64,000 nucleotides of DNA from assembly GCF_014217855.1 (NCBI RefSeq), contig NZ_CP059059.1, positions 434,001 to 498,000 of the forward strand, in the 5' to 3' direction. This stretch comes from Synechococcus sp. HK01-R. GTDB lineage: Bacteria > Cyanobacteriota > Cyanobacteriia > PCC-6307 > Cyanobiaceae. Below are positions 1 through 9,407 of the stretch, one piece after another; position 1 is the stretch's first letter; every line of letters begins with the position of its first letter. The position numbers and the translations under genes were made by a program. Under the pieces are notes generated by a model, which did not search any database, was not told the origin of the DNA, and saw nothing but the letters and a program-made list of their open reading frames with translations.

Positions 1-398
1 TAGATGTATTGCGGGTCATCGATGGCCCGACGTGAATAAAACAACCCCAGAGAGGCGGCACTGCTCTGCAGCGCATCCATCGGGTGGCCACTGGCGGGGA
101 AGCACTTCATCATGTCGCGCACACGGAAGCTGACGCGCCGGTGCATCTGCACCTCTTCCTCGAAGTCGCGCAACTGCTGACTGGTGGGCAACTCTCCCCA
201 GATCAGGAGGTAGGTGGTTTCCAAGAACGTGCTCTTCACCGCCAACTCCTCGAGGGCGTATCCCCGGTAGGAGAGGCGACCGCGCTGACCATCGATATCG
301 CAGATGGCCGACTGGGTGGCAGGCACACCCTCCAGGCCTGGACGGAACACGATGCCCGTCTTGTCGTGACGGATCTCCTCAGCCTGGTTGTGTGCCAC
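1..398 (-). CDS. gltA: Citrate synthase, N-terminal part (gene runs off the window)
   Basis: Condenses oxaloacetate and acetyl-CoA to citrate, the entry step of the cyanobacterial TCA branch. On the minus strand the reading begins VAHNQAEEIRHDKTG and continues FRPGLEGVPATQSAICDIDG, then YRGYALEEL, TYLLIWGELPT and FPASGHPMDALQSS, the usual N-terminal landmarks of hexameric-type citrate synthases. Only about 132 codons are inside the window; catalytic His and Asp residues lie beyond position 1. I start at GTG 398, with a GGAG about 6 nt upstream; GTG 404 in the same frame is an alternative. It lies downstream of sixA on the same strand with a gap of about 25 nt. Confidence 0.93.
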   Translation of the reverse strand, partial: MAHNQAEEIRHDKTGIVFRPGLEGVPATQSAICDIDGQRGRLSYRGYALEELAVKSTFLETTYLLIWGELPTSQQLRDFEEEVQMHRRVSFRVRDMMKCFPASGHPMDALQSSAASLGLFYSRRAIDDPQYI

Positions 399-422
399 CT
401 CCACTCCGCTGCTGAGGGCAAC

Positions 423-923
423 CTAAACCGAGCGGGGGAGAAGAAACCGTGGCCTCAGTAACGCCTCCAGCTGGGCTCCGGACCTGGCGTCAGCCGGCCC
501 CGCCGGGATATGGAGATGGCAGAACCCGGCCTTACGCAAGCGAATGCTTTGGTCTGGAGCACCGAGAAGCCTTGCTGCAAAGGCACTGAGATCAGGCTCA
601 TGACCAACGAGGAGGCAACGGCCCTCCAGGCTTGGCAGCAGGGCATCGCAATCACCTCCAGGCATCAACCTCGACTCCAGCTGCAGCTCTGAAGCGAGAC
701 CAACCTGAAGAGCCAGCTCCGCTGTCTCCCGGGCCCGTCGAAAAGGGCTGCTGAGCAGGCGATCGGCGTTGAAACCCAGACTGCGCAGTCTGCGCACCAC
801 CGCCAGGGTGCGCTGACGCCCTGGCGGGGTCAGGGCCCGTTCAGGATCATCCCGACCCGCAACGCGCTCCTCGGCAATGCCGTGACGGAGGAGGAATAGA
901 TCAAGCGAAGCTGAGCCGGGCAC
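423..923 (-). CDS. sixA: SixA-type phosphohistidine phosphatase
   Basis: A small histidine phosphatase of the phosphoglycerate-mutase superfamily; SixA proteins dephosphorylate phosphohistidine on HPt or PTS-type proteins. The RHG motif sits at the very start (LDLFLLRHGIAEE), the region GRDDPERALTPPGR follows, then SSPFRRARETAEL and the second catalytic His in LVGHEPDLSAFAARLLG. At about 166 residues it matches the compact SixA size. No ATG lies close to the motif, so I use GTG 923, which puts the first 23 nt inside the end of the upstream DUF3352 gene and suggests translational coupling. Neither the substrate nor a partner kinase is visible here. Confidence 0.8.
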   Translation of the reverse strand: MPGSASLDLFLLRHGIAEERVAGRDDPERALTPPGRQRTLAVVRRLRSLGFNADRLLSSPFRRARETAELALQVGLASELQLESRLMPGGDCDALLPSLEGRCLLVGHEPDLSAFAARLLGAPDQSIRLRKAGFCHLHIPAGPADARSGAQLEALLRPRFLLPRSV

Positions 924-2556
924 GGAAGCGCAGGGTGTCGCTGGCTTCAGCCTGATCAGTTGCCGCTGGAATGTCAGCAGAAACAGCCTCTCCTGCAGAA
1001 ACAGCCTCTCCCGCGGAAACAGCCATCGCCATGCCATGAACAGCCGGCAACAGGGAGCGACCGGCCACGGCCTGAAGAAGCGTCCAGGGGCGCCACTGCT
1101 GCAGTTGATCCCGAGCCCCCTGCTCAGCAAGGGCAAGCTGCTGCAACGAGGCCCCGTCGGCGGCAAGCGCCTCCAACTGATCGAGGCGTGGTTCAAGGGC
1201 TTTCTGATCCCTCCGCTGATGCAGCGCCTCGAGAGCGTTGCTCCACCAAGCGACTCCCGATTCCGACTCCAGGGCGACGGCGAGCTGGGCCTCGAGTGCC
1301 TCTTTGCCATGGCTGCGCTGCCGCTGCAGTTGCGTCCAGACGTTCAGGGATGCGGACTCACCAGGCAGGTTGGAACGAACCAGTCCCTTCTGTTTCAGCT
1401 GCGCATCCACGGCCTGATCATCAGGACGGCCATCGCGACTGCCTAGAAGCCAGCCATCGTTCAAATGCTCCCAGAGCAATGGGCCCTCATCGAGTTCGGC
1501 AATCACCTCCAGTGCGGGGGAACCGATCCGCTCCAGACGGCTGCGGAGGATGGGGCCCAGCCATTGGTCCAAAGGATCACCGACGTCGCTTTTGAGTAAC
1601 TGGGCTGGTTTCTCCAGCAACGCCAAGGCATCCGCAGGCCCCCCTGAGGCCCGCAGCAGGGGAGCCGAAAGCTCCGCTGCCCCGGAACGCCGGATGACTG
1701 GCGAGCGGAAACGCAAACGGCCCTCCAACTGCAAATCGGCACGCTCGGGAACCAAGGCCGCCACGAGGCCCTCAAGATCCTTTCGCTGGGAGAGTGCCGC
1801 AGGGAAACCAAGCCAGGTTTCCATGGCCGCCGGACTGGCCGTCAACAAGGCGACACCATGGCCCAGCTGCCGCAGCTGTCGGCTGAGCTCCTGATCACCG
1901 AGCTGATGGAGTTCATCAAGCTGGGATCCATCAAGGGCCTGCTCCAGCACCCCACGACCTGAGGCCAGAAGGAGCAGGTCATCGTCAATCAGTGCCGTGG
2001 CCAGGGGCTGTGGATCGCGTCCCAGCAAGGCCCCGCGACCGCTGATCACGCCAATACCTCGGTAACGGCTGATCTGGAGATCCGTGCCAGCCAGGCTGCG
2101 GGTCTGCCAAAAGCGCTGCAGAAAGCGCCGGGCACCATCGTCATCGCGGCTGGCCAGGGCTAACACCCATCCCATCGCCCCTTCAGCACCAGCCGGTTCC
2201 AGCAGCGCCAGGCTCACCTGAGGGCCGAGCCAATCCGCCAATTCAGAGGTGTAATCAAGTCCTGCCAAGGCGAAGGCGCCATCACGAAGCTGCTCCATCC
2301 CCTCACGAGCGGAGCGCCGCTGGCGTGTAGGGGCCACCGCTTGGGCATAGGCCGGAAGCCGCCCCGGATCCACCAACCAATGCAGGCTCAGGGCCGACTG
2401 CCTGGGCACAAAGCGCGCCGCTCGAGGCAGCTCAAGGGGCTGCTCGGCCAAGCGCAGCGGACTCTGCTGCACCATCGACCACCACAAGGCTGCAGCGGCT
2501 CCCAACAGGAGCACAACCGCAAGGACAACAGCGAGCAGGAAAGAGCGGGCCTTCAT
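901..2556 (-). CDS. DUF3352 family membrane-anchored protein
   Basis: About 551 residues. A single N-terminal hydrophobic segment (SFLLAVVLAVVLLLGAAAAL) anchors or exports it; the rest is a large, mostly soluble region expected outside the cytoplasmic membrane. The sequence fits the cyanobacterial DUF3352 family (FVPRQSALSLHWLVDPGRLP near the start, repeated LxGxL-type strands later). I start at MKARSFLL (2556), which puts the hydrophobic segment at the N-terminus; an ATG 18 nt further upstream is possible. The C-terminus carries a short SAGEAV repeat caused by an 18-bp tandem repeat. No biochemical role is established for the family. It overlaps sixA by 23 nt. Confidence 0.75.
   Translation of the reverse strand: MKARSFLLAVVLAVVLLLGAAAALWWSMVQQSPLRLAEQPLELPRAARFVPRQSALSLHWLVDPGRLPAYAQAVAPTRQRRSAREGMEQLRDGAFALAGLDYTSELADWLGPQVSLALLEPAGAEGAMGWVLALASRDDDGARRFLQRFWQTRSLAGTDLQISRYRGIGVISGRGALLGRDPQPLATALIDDDLLLLASGRGVLEQALDGSQLDELHQLGDQELSRQLRQLGHGVALLTASPAAMETWLGFPAALSQRKDLEGLVAALVPERADLQLEGRLRFRSPVIRRSGAAELSAPLLRASGGPADALALLEKPAQLLKSDVGDPLDQWLGPILRSRLERIGSPALEVIAELDEGPLLWEHLNDGWLLGSRDGRPDDQAVDAQLKQKGLVRSNLPGESASLNVWTQLQRQRSHGKEALEAQLAVALESESGVAWWSNALEALHQRRDQKALEPRLDQLEALAADGASLQQLALAEQGARDQLQQWRPWTLLQAVAGRSLLPAVHGMAMAVSAGEAVSAGEAVSADIPAATDQAEASDTLRFRARLSFA
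977..1024. repeat. 18-bp tandem repeat in the DUF3352 gene
   Basis: The unit gcagaaacagcctctcct occurs at 977-994, again at 995-1012 with one change, and partially at 1013-1024. It encodes the SAGEAV/SADIPA repeat in the C-terminal tail of the DUF3352 protein. The unit length is a multiple of three, so copy number can change without breaking the frame. Confidence 0.85.
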
Positions 2557-2630
2557 GGGCCGGCAACGGGGCACCTCCCGTCATCTTTATCCATCCAGCG
2601 TCCGATGCCAGGGGCTTGCAGAATCAAACA

Positions 2631-2993
2631 ATGAGCAACGACATCGAAACCGGGGCTCCGAAGCCCCTCACGGCCACTGATCTCCATCACTGGCTCCAGG
2701 AGGCCTCACCCCCCCTACTGGTGGATGTGCGGGAACACAGCGAACTGGCCATCGCCCCCTTCCCAAGTCCGGTGCTCCATCTGCCCCTGAGCGAATCAGA
2801 GCAATGGATGGCGGAGCTCGAGACCAAGCTCGCAGGAGTGGAGGCCCTGGTGGTGATCTGCCATGCCGGCGTCCGCAGCTGGCACTTCGGCTGCTGGCTT
2901 CTGTCCAGAGATCCCCACCGCTCCGTCTGGAACCTGAGCGGTGGGATCGATGCCTGGAGTGTGACCGTGGACCCAAGGGTCCCTCGATACTGA
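2631..2993 (+). CDS. Rhodanese-like domain protein
   Basis: Single-domain rhodanese of about 120 residues. Such proteins carry a persulfide sulfur on an active-site cysteine. Landmarks: LLVDVREHSELAIAPFP near the start, HLPLSE, and the active-site loop VICHAGVRSW with the catalytic Cys, followed by WNLSGGIDAWS. It keeps the catalytic residue, so it is probably active. I start at ATG 2631 (MSNDIETG); an ATG 15 nt earlier is in frame. It is divergent from the DUF3352 gene and lies 50 nt ahead of hrcA. The sulfur acceptor is unknown. Confidence 0.85.
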   Translation: MSNDIETGAPKPLTATDLHHWLQEASPPLLVDVREHSELAIAPFPSPVLHLPLSESEQWMAELETKLAGVEALVVICHAGVRSWHFGCWLLSRDPHRSVWNLSGGIDAWSVTVDPRVPRY

Positions 2994-3043
2994 TCACCCC
3001 TGGCTGCTCCCCCTGCTGAGGGGTTCATGACAGAACCGGCGGG

Positions 3044-4087
3044 GTGACCGCTCAGCCCCCGTACGATCGCAACGTTGAGCAAGAACCCTTGGAGACCCTC
3101 CCCAACCGACAACAGGAGGTTCTCCGGGCGACGGTCCATCACTACGTCGATACGATCGAGCCGGTCGGCAGCAGGACGCTCGTTCAGCGCTTCGGACTCA
3201 AAGCCAGCTCAGCCACGGTTCGCTCAGCGATGGGAGCACTGGAGCAGCGCGGGCTCCTGACACAGCCGCACACCTCGGCGGGCCGCGTGCCCAGCCCCAG
3301 TGGCTATCGCCATTACGTGGACTGCTTACTGCCGAAACCCGGTGTCGCGGCGCAGCATCTCGAACAGGAGCTCACCCAGCTGAGCCTCCGCTGGGCAGCC
3401 CTGGATGATCTGCTTCTTCAGATGGCACGTCGGCTGACCGACTTCACCGGCCTGATGAGCCTGATCACGAGACCGACGCGAGCGGAGCCAACCCTTCAGG
3501 CGGTGCGACTGGTGCGCAGCGGAGACAGGTTGCTGGTGATGCTGGTGGAAAACAGCAATCAAGCGAGCCACCTCAACCTGCGTCTCCCCCATGGAGCAGC
3601 CGATCAACTGGAGGCGATGGAGCACTGGACCAGCCATCAGCTGGAACAGCACGGTGACGGCAGCCTGGATTGGAACAGCTTGCCGCTTCAACTCCAACCC
3701 TGCGGACGAGCTCTGCAGGACGCCATCAACAGCCATCAACGCCTGCGACGCCCTGCAGAAAGTGGCGCCCTTGTGCATGGGGTCTCTCGTCTGATCGCCC
3801 AACCGGAATTCAACGACAGCAGCCTGGTGCGTCCGCTGCTCGAATTAATCGACCAACGACCGGCAGCCGTCGTGCCTGGGGATCATCAAGCTCCCCAGGG
3901 GGTCTGGATCGGGCACGAACATCCGGAGGCGGCCCTCCAGTCTTTCTCGGTGGTCCAAGCCAGCTATCGGACTGGAGCCGACGGGATAGGCCAGGTGGCG
4001 CTGGTGGGCCCGATGCGTATGGCCTATGCCACCGCCAGAGCTGCAGCCCGTTCAGTCGCCAGAGCCTTAGAACGCTTGCTCAGCTGA
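3044..4087 (+). CDS. hrcA: Heat-inducible transcription repressor HrcA
   Basis: Represses class I heat-shock genes (groESL and similar) by binding CIRCE operators. The N-terminal winged helix is clear: LPNRQQEVLRATVHHYVDT, EPVGSRTLVQRFGL, SSATVRSAMGALEQRG and TSAGRVPSPSGYRHYVD. The middle and C-terminal part has the regulatory GAF-like domain, ending VALVGPMRMAYATARAA. Length 347 residues matches the family. Start is GTG 3044 (VTAQPPYDRN), preceded by GGCGGG. I see no CIRCE-like inverted repeat between 2994 and 3043, so autoregulation through CIRCE is not supported. Confidence 0.95.
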   Translation: MTAQPPYDRNVEQEPLETLPNRQQEVLRATVHHYVDTIEPVGSRTLVQRFGLKASSATVRSAMGALEQRGLLTQPHTSAGRVPSPSGYRHYVDCLLPKPGVAAQHLEQELTQLSLRWAALDDLLLQMARRLTDFTGLMSLITRPTRAEPTLQAVRLVRSGDRLLVMLVENSNQASHLNLRLPHGAADQLEAMEHWTSHQLEQHGDGSLDWNSLPLQLQPCGRALQDAINSHQRLRRPAESGALVHGVSRLIAQPEFNDSSLVRPLLELIDQRPAAVVPGDHQAPQGVWIGHEHPEAALQSFSVVQASYRTGADGIGQVALVGPMRMAYATARAAARSVARALERLLS

Positions 4088-4096
4088 GGGCAGGCC

Positions 4097-5353
4097 TCAG
4101 CCTCCCAGGGCTTTGCCCAGCTTTTCGGCCACCGTATTCACATCCTTATCGCCGCGGCCGCTGCAGTTGAGCACCACCTCCGTTCCATCCGGCAAGGTCG
4201 GGCAGAGCTGTTCCAACCAGGCGAAGGCATGGGCGGTTTCCAGCGCAGGGATGATGCCCTCAAGCTGACTGACCAGCTGCAGCGCCGTCAGGGCCTCCGC
4301 ATCGGTGACAGCACCGTATTCAGCACGCCCGATCTCGCGCAGGTAGCTGTGCTCGGGGCCCACACCGGGGTAATCGAGACCGGCGCTGATGGAGTGCGCT
4401 TCCTGCACCTGCCCCTCGCTGTCCTGCAGCAGCAGGCTCATGGCCCCGTGCAGCACACCCACCCGTCCTTCGGTGATGGTGGCCGCATGCCGCCCTGTGG
4501 CCACGCCATCACCAGCAGCCTCCACACCAACCAAGCGCACGCCTTTGTCCTGAACAAAGGGGTGGAACAGCCCCATGGCATTGGAGCCGCCACCCACACA
4601 AGCCACCAGAACATCTGGCAAGCGACCGAAGGCCTCATGACATTGACGCTTCGCTTCCTCGCCAATCACGGCGTGGAAATCGCGCACCAACATTGGGTAA
4701 GGGTGGGGTCCGGCCACCGAACCGAGGATGTAATGGGTGCTCTCCACGTTGGTGACCCAATCTCGAATGGCTTCGCTGGTGGCGTCCTTAAGCGTTGCGG
4801 TACCAGCCTTCACCGGTTGCACGGTTGCGCCGAGGAGCCGCATGCGGAACACATTGAGCGCCTGACGTCGCATGTCTTCAGCACCCATATAGACAACGCA
4901 TTCCAGGCCGAAACGGGCACAAACCGTTGCCGTTGCCACCCCGTGCTGACCGGCACCCGTCTCTGCGATCACCCGTTTTTTACCCATACGCAGCGCTAGC
5001 AGGGCCTGGCCCAAAGCGTTGTTGATCTTGTGAGCACCGGTGTGATTCAGGTCTTCCCGCTTGAGCCAAATCCTGGGACCACCATCGGCGCGGCGGTAAT
5101 GGGCCGTCAGCCGTTCGGCCTCATACAACGGAGTCGCCCGCCCCACGTAATTGCGTAACAGCCGGTCTAGTTCGGCAGTGAACGCCGGATCCCTCCAGGC
5201 CTCAGCAGCGGCGGCCTCCAGTTCCGCCAGAGCCGGCATCAACGTTTCAGGCACGTACTGACCGCCATACCGCCCGAAGCGTCCGCGATCGGTGGGCCTA
5301 GCGCTGACGGCCAGATCCGCATCGGTGGGCTGAGAAGGCAGAGTGCTGGTCAC
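4097..5353 (-). CDS. trpB: Tryptophan synthase beta subunit
   Basis: Makes L-tryptophan from indole and serine with PLP, normally in an alpha2-beta2 complex with TrpA. Landmarks: [19 protein letters not shown], the PLP lysine in [13 protein letters not shown] (about residue 109), [18 protein letters not shown], the phosphate-binding loop VGGGSNAMG and the C-terminal NCSGRGDKD. Length 418 residues fits the TrpB1 type. It converges on hrcA with a 9-nt gap and is transcribed away from the SUI1 gene. trpA is not in the window, as is usual for scattered cyanobacterial trp genes. Confidence 0.97.
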   Translation of the reverse strand: MTSTLPSQPTDADLAVSARPTDRGRFGRYGGQYVPETLMPALAELEAAAAEAWRDPAFTAELDRLLRNYVGRATPLYEAERLTAHYRRADGGPRIWLKREDLNHTGAHKINNALGQALLALRMGKKRVIAETGAGQHGVATATVCARFGLECVVYMGAEDMRRQALNVFRMRLLGATVQPVKAGTATLKDATSEAIRDWVTNVESTHYILGSVAGPHPYPMLVRDFHAVIGEEAKRQCHEAFGRLPDVLVACVGGGSNAMGLFHPFVQDKGVRLVGVEAAGDGVATGRHAATITEGRVGVLHGAMSLLLQDSEGQVQEAHSISAGLDYPGVGPEHSYLREIGRAEYGAVTDAEALTALQLVSQLEGIIPALETAHAFAWLEQLCPTLPDGTEVVLNCSGRGDKDVNTVAEKLGKALGG

Positions 5354-5502
5354 AGAGCAACCGACCGCGTCTGCGGCCGCTGAAGCATGGGATCAGCGTA
5401 AGCAGGCGGACACACGATGCCGCGAGTCGCCGAAAGACGGCTCGCTCGACGGCTCACTGTCTGGCGCGGAAACGGCAGGATGGATGAGATCGCGGAATCG
5501 CA

Positions 5503-5829
5503 ATGCCGAAGGGTGGCTGGCAGGAATTCAGCAGCACCGAGAGCCTTCAGCGCCCCACCGGCCCAACGGCCGCACCGACCCCGAAGGCTCAGCAGATGGT
5601 GCGGGTGCAGCCCACCCGCGGCGGTCGGGGCGGCAAAACCGTCACGGTGATTCGTGGTCTTGAACTGGATGCCACCGGCTTCAAGGCTCTGCTCAAAAAA
5701 CTCAAGGGCCGGATCGGCAGTGGCGGCACAGCGAAAGATGGCGTGGTGGAACTACAGGGGGATCAGGTGGACGTGGTCCTCGAGCTGCTCAGCCAAGAGG
5801 GTTACCGGCCGAAACGCGCCGGCGGCTGA
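5503..5829 (+). CDS. SUI1-family translation initiation factor (YciH-like)
   Basis: A 108-residue homologue of eukaryotic eIF1/SUI1. The C-terminal domain is typical: VRVQPTRGGRGGKTVTVIRG, FKALLKKLKGRIGSGGTAKDG, VELQGDQVDVVLELL and SQEGYRPKRAG. In bacteria these proteins are thought to affect start-codon selection on the 30S subunit. ATG 5503 gives the normal short N-terminal extension (MPKGGWQEFSSTESL), which itself looks conserved-type. It precedes cysC by 65 nt. Confidence 0.88.
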   Translation: MPKGGWQEFSSTESLQRPTGPTAAPTPKAQQMVRVQPTRGGRGGKTVTVIRGLELDATGFKALLKKLKGRIGSGGTAKDGVVELQGDQVDVVLELLSQEGYRPKRAGG

Positions 5830-5894
5830 CGCCGCTGAGGGAGCTCTAACGGGCTGATGGAGAATGGCGAGCCAACCGGATCTGCCTGCCGCCC

Positions 5895-6542
5895 ATGTCT
5901 GCCTCGCCTACCTACGGCCAGCTCACCAACCAGGGCGCATCCACCAACATCGCTTGGCACCACGCCTCCGTGGATCGAGCAGCCCGTGCCGAACAGCGCG
6001 GACATCGCAGTGCAATCCTCTGGTTCACCGGTCTGAGCGGTGCCGGGAAGAGCACCTTGGCCAATGCGGTGAATCAGGCCCTGTTCGAACGGGGGCTGGC
6101 CACCTACGTGCTGGATGGTGACAACATCCGCCATGGCCTCTGCAAGGACCTCGGCTTTTCTGATGCGGACCGCGAGGAGAACATCCGCCGCATTGGCGAA
6201 GTGGCCAAGTTGTTCCTCGATGCGGGTGTGGTGGTGCTCACCGCCTTCGTTTCACCCTTCCGGGCCGATCGCGACAAAGCCCGCGACCTGGTGGAGGACG
6301 GCGACTTCATTGAAATCTTCTGCGCCGCCGATCTGACGGTCTGCGAGCAGCGGGACACCAAGGGGTTGTATGCCAAGGCCCGTGCTGGAGAAATCAAGGA
6401 ATTCACCGGCATTTCCAGCCCCTATGAGGCGCCCGAACAGCCAGAGCTGAAGGTCGACACCGGCAGCAGCGACCTGGAGGCCTGCGTCGAGCAGGTGGTG
6501 ACTCATCTGATCAGCCTGGGCGTGATTCCGGCGAAGTCCTGA
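5895..6542 (+). CDS. cysC: Adenylylsulfate (APS) kinase
   Basis: Phosphorylates adenosine 5'-phosphosulfate to PAPS in assimilatory sulfate reduction. Walker A is [13 protein letters not shown] (about residues 46-58), followed by the substrate motifs [12 protein letters not shown] and [20 protein letters not shown], then [12 protein letters not shown] and [23 protein letters not shown], which are standard for CysC. Length 215 residues, including about 40 residues before the P-loop. Its 3' end overlaps the convergent permease gene by 32 nt. Confidence 0.97.
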   Translation: MSASPTYGQLTNQGASTNIAWHHASVDRAARAEQRGHRSAILWFTGLSGAGKSTLANAVNQALFERGLATYVLDGDNIRHGLCKDLGFSDADREENIRRIGEVAKLFLDAGVVVLTAFVSPFRADRDKARDLVEDGDFIEIFCAADLTVCEQRDTKGLYAKARAGEIKEFTGISSPYEAPEQPELKVDTGSSDLEACVEQVVTHLISLGVIPAKS

Positions 6543-7584
6543 GCTCCACCCAGGCATCAACAAGAGTCTTGAAGCAGCTGGCCACTGGAACGGCCAGCAG
6601 CAGCCCCAGCAATTCACCCAGCCCCAGCAGATCGCCAGCTCTGGCACCCAACGGAAGGGCGATCAGCAACCAGGCGGGCTGCAAACCAACGATGCTTCCC
6701 ATCAGACGGGGTTGGATGACCTGATCCACGATCTGACCGACACCGATAGCCGCGGCCAGGATCTCCAAACCGGTGCGGGGGTCCTGCACCGCCAGTAGTG
6801 CACTCACGGCAACGATGGTGAGGGCGCTGGCATAGGGAATCAGGGTCGTCAGGCCAATCAAAACGGCAAAGAGCACGCCGTAGGGAATGGACAGCAACGT
6901 GAAGACAAGGATCTGCCCGGCACTGAGAATGAGTGCCAGCAGCACCTGGCCGCCGAAATAACCACGAAAGGTGCGTGTGATCGTGCTAATCACCAGGGCA
7001 CGCCACTGCTCAGGCAACCAGCGAGCGAGCCCGGCGGTGATCGCATCGCCCCCAAGCAGAAAGAACACGGCCAGCACCAGAACGATCACCGTGTTGATCG
7101 TGGTGCCGAGCGTCGCCCCGAGAATTCCCAGCAAGCGCTGACTGAACTGACTCGCCACCCGACTGACACGCGTCAGCAGATCGCTGCTCAGATCACCGAA
7201 CTCACTGGGCAACCCACGCGAGGCGGCCCAATCCTGCAAACCGCTGATCCAGGCTTCCGCCTGCACCAACCAGCTGGGCAGGGCATTGATCAGCTGCGCC
7301 AGCTGATCAATCAACCTGGGAACCAGGGTGACCCCAGCGAGACCAAGGGCTCCGACGGTGACCAGGGTGACCAGCAGGATCGCCAACCATCGGGGCAGAC
7401 CGCGGCGACTGAGCCAGCGACAGGGAATATCCAGCAGAAAGGCAATCAGAGCCGACGTAAGAAACAGCCCCGGAAATGGCGCCAGAGGCAGCAGTAACTG
7501 CCTCAGAACGTAGAGATTGAGGGTCAGCAGCGGCAGAGCAAGCCCCCATCGCAACCAGCTCGGCCAAGCCATGAGAGAACGCAC
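6511..7584 (-). CDS. AI-2E family (PerM-type) membrane transporter
   Basis: A 357-residue polytopic membrane protein of the PF01594 family, whose members are proposed exporters of small molecules or ions. Hydrophobic segments occupy roughly residues 10-60, 65-90, 150-185, 210-245, 250-300 and 310-340. Family-like stretches are [37 protein letters not shown] and the C-terminal [20 protein letters not shown]. The start is GTG 7584 or ATG 7572. It overlaps the cysC end by 32 nt in tail-to-tail orientation. Substrate cannot be named from sequence. Confidence 0.85.
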   Translation of the reverse strand: MRSLMAWPSWLRWGLALPLLTLNLYVLRQLLLPLAPFPGLFLTSALIAFLLDIPCRWLSRRGLPRWLAILLVTLVTVGALGLAGVTLVPRLIDQLAQLINALPSWLVQAEAWISGLQDWAASRGLPSEFGDLSSDLLTRVSRVASQFSQRLLGILGATLGTTINTVIVLVLAVFFLLGGDAITAGLARWLPEQWRALVISTITRTFRGYFGGQVLLALILSAGQILVFTLLSIPYGVLFAVLIGLTTLIPYASALTIVAVSALLAVQDPRTGLEILAAAIGVGQIVDQVIQPRLMGSIVGLQPAWLLIALPLGARAGDLLGLGELLGLLLAVPVASCFKTLVDAWVELRTSPESRPG

Positions 7585-7628
7585 CTGCGGCCATTGTGTG
7601 GGGATCGGCCAAGCGCTGACTGCTTGAG

Positions 7629-8162
7629 TCAGCGGCCCGCCATCCCTTCCAGGTAGCGGCTCGATCCGATCGCCTGAAGCCGGGCATCCTTGCCGGTGAC
7701 CATGTCGTGCAGTTCCTGGCGATAGGTGGCCAGCCGCTCCGCCAGGGCTTCGTCGGCGGTGGCAAGAATTTGAGCCGCTAACAAGCCGGCGTTGAGCCCC
7801 CCTCCGATCGCCACCGTGGCCACCGGAATCCCTCCTGGCATCTGCACGATCGAATGCAGGGAATCCACCCCAGAGAGCGCCCGGCTCTGCACCGGCACGC
7901 CGATCACAGGGAGGGTTGTGAGCGCGGCGACCATCCCGGGCAGATGGGCAGCACCACCAGCACCGGCCACGATCACCTTGAGGCCCTGGTCTCGAGCCTG
8001 CTGCGCGAACATCACCATCTCCAAAGGTGTGCGATGGGCGGAGAGCACACGCACCTCAACCGCCACTCCCAACTGCTCCAACGCCTCAACGGCTGGCTGC
8101 AGGGTGGGCAGATCGGAATCACTACCCATGATCACCGCCACCTGGGGTGCGACTGAAGGCAT
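7629..8162 (-). CDS. purE: N5-carboxyaminoimidazole ribonucleotide mutase
   Basis: Converts N5-CAIR to CAIR in de novo purine synthesis. Diagnostic stretches: [34 protein letters not shown] with the catalytic His, [40 protein letters not shown] and [14 protein letters not shown]. About 177 residues from ATG 8162; the open frame extends upstream but the added residues have no family character. It is divergent from nagA with about 60 nt between the starts. Confidence 0.96.
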   Translation of the reverse strand: MPSVAPQVAVIMGSDSDLPTLQPAVEALEQLGVAVEVRVLSAHRTPLEMVMFAQQARDQGLKVIVAGAGGAAHLPGMVAALTTLPVIGVPVQSRALSGVDSLHSIVQMPGGIPVATVAIGGGLNAGLLAAQILATADEALAERLATYRQELHDMVTGKDARLQAIGSSRYLEGMAGR

Positions 8163-8224
8163 GGTGCTGGCGCAAGAAAGCGAGACTGTCATCGTCCCGC
8201 ACGAACCGCTGGCAGTCACCTGGC

Positions 8225-9379
8225 ATGGATCGGATCACCAACGTGCGTTTGCCCCAGCGACCGGGCCGTGATGACCGGCCTGACCTGTGGTGGCTTGAGT
8301 TAGATGACGACAGGCTCATCCTCGACCTTGGCCGAATGCCGGAACGAGGCGCCATGGAGGGCCAGAACTGGCGAGGCGACTGGCTGAGTCCGATGGGGAT
8401 CGACCTTCAGATCAACGGCGGACTTGGCCTGGCATTCCCCGAACTCACCGAGAAAGACCTTCCCAGACTGCTCCAATTACTGGATCAGCTCTGGTTGGAC
8501 GGGGTGGAAGCGATTGCTCCGACCCTGGTGACCTGTGGCATTGAACCGCTACGCGAGGCCCTATCGGTGCTTCGGACGGCGAGGAACGAGGAACACCCCA
8601 ACCGCTGCAGGCTTCTGGGAGCCCATCTCGAAGGCCCCTTCCTGGCCGAGGCGCGCCGAGGCGCCCATCCCCTTGAGCATCTCTGCAAGCCCAGCCTGGA
8701 GGCCCTTGAACGCAGGATCAAAGGCTTCGAGCATGAGATCGCCTTGGTCACCCTGGCCCCGGAGCTCAAGGGAGCGGAGCCGGTCATCGAGCGGCTCCGC
8801 TCCCTTGGCATCACCGTGGCGCTGGGGCATAGCGCCGCCAACGCCAAGGAGGCGACGGCGGCCTATGCGCTTGGGGTCGGGATGCTGACCCACAGTTTCA
8901 ATGCCATGCCAGGACTGCATCACCGAGCGCCGGGCCCCCTGGGTGCGGCCTGTCGTCAGGGCGGCATTGCTCTGGGGCTGATCGCCGACGGGGTGCATGT
9001 GGACCCGACGATGGCCGTGCTTCTGCAACGGCTTGCCGGAGATCAGCTGGTGCTGGTGAGCGATGCCCTGGCGCCCTATGGCCTCGCCGATGGCCAGCAT
9101 CGATGGGATGAACGGGTGCTGCTGGTGGAGAACGGCACCTGCCGGCTCGAAGACGGCACCCTGGCTGGCGTCACCCTCCCCCTGCTGGAAGGGGCCCGCA
9201 GACTCGCCCGCTGGAGCGGAGATCCCGATGGGGCGATCTGGGCCGCAACCCGTGCTCCCCGCGAGGTCCTGGAAGCACCGGAAGCGTGGGACACGCTTCT
9301 GCTTCATCACCCCCTCCAGGCTTGTCTGCGCTGGAGCCTGAAGGGGGATGGGGACCTGCACTGGCAACACGCTGCTTAG
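8225..9379 (+). CDS. nagA: N-acetylglucosamine-6-phosphate deacetylase
   Basis: Removes acetate from GlcNAc-6-P, feeding amino-sugar or recycled cell-wall sugars to glucosamine-6-P. Amidohydrolase landmarks: [45 protein letters not shown] with the metal Glu, [40 protein letters not shown] and [14 protein letters not shown] with the catalytic Asp. About 384 residues from ATG 8225. It is followed by chlM after 28 nt on the same strand, though no functional link is obvious. Confidence 0.93.
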   Translation: MDRITNVRLPQRPGRDDRPDLWWLELDDDRLILDLGRMPERGAMEGQNWRGDWLSPMGIDLQINGGLGLAFPELTEKDLPRLLQLLDQLWLDGVEAIAPTLVTCGIEPLREALSVLRTARNEEHPNRCRLLGAHLEGPFLAEARRGAHPLEHLCKPSLEALERRIKGFEHEIALVTLAPELKGAEPVIERLRSLGITVALGHSAANAKEATAAYALGVGMLTHSFNAMPGLHHRAPGPLGAACRQGGIALGLIADGVHVDPTMAVLLQRLAGDQLVLVSDALAPYGLADGQHRWDERVLLVENGTCRLEDGTLAGVTLPLLEGARRLARWSGDPDGAIWAATRAPREVLEAPEAWDTLLLHHPLQACLRWSLKGDGDLHWQHAA

Positions 9380-9407
9380 GATCCCGCCGACCCATCCACT
9401 CCTCCCC

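Noticed and set aside
2999-3027. Hairpin-like stretch after the rhodanese gene (CCCCTGCTGAGGGG)
   Set aside because: The stem is only four base pairs and no T run follows, so I do not call a terminator.
2994-3043. CIRCE operator in front of hrcA
   Set aside because: I looked for an inverted repeat of the TTAGCACTC type and did not find one here.
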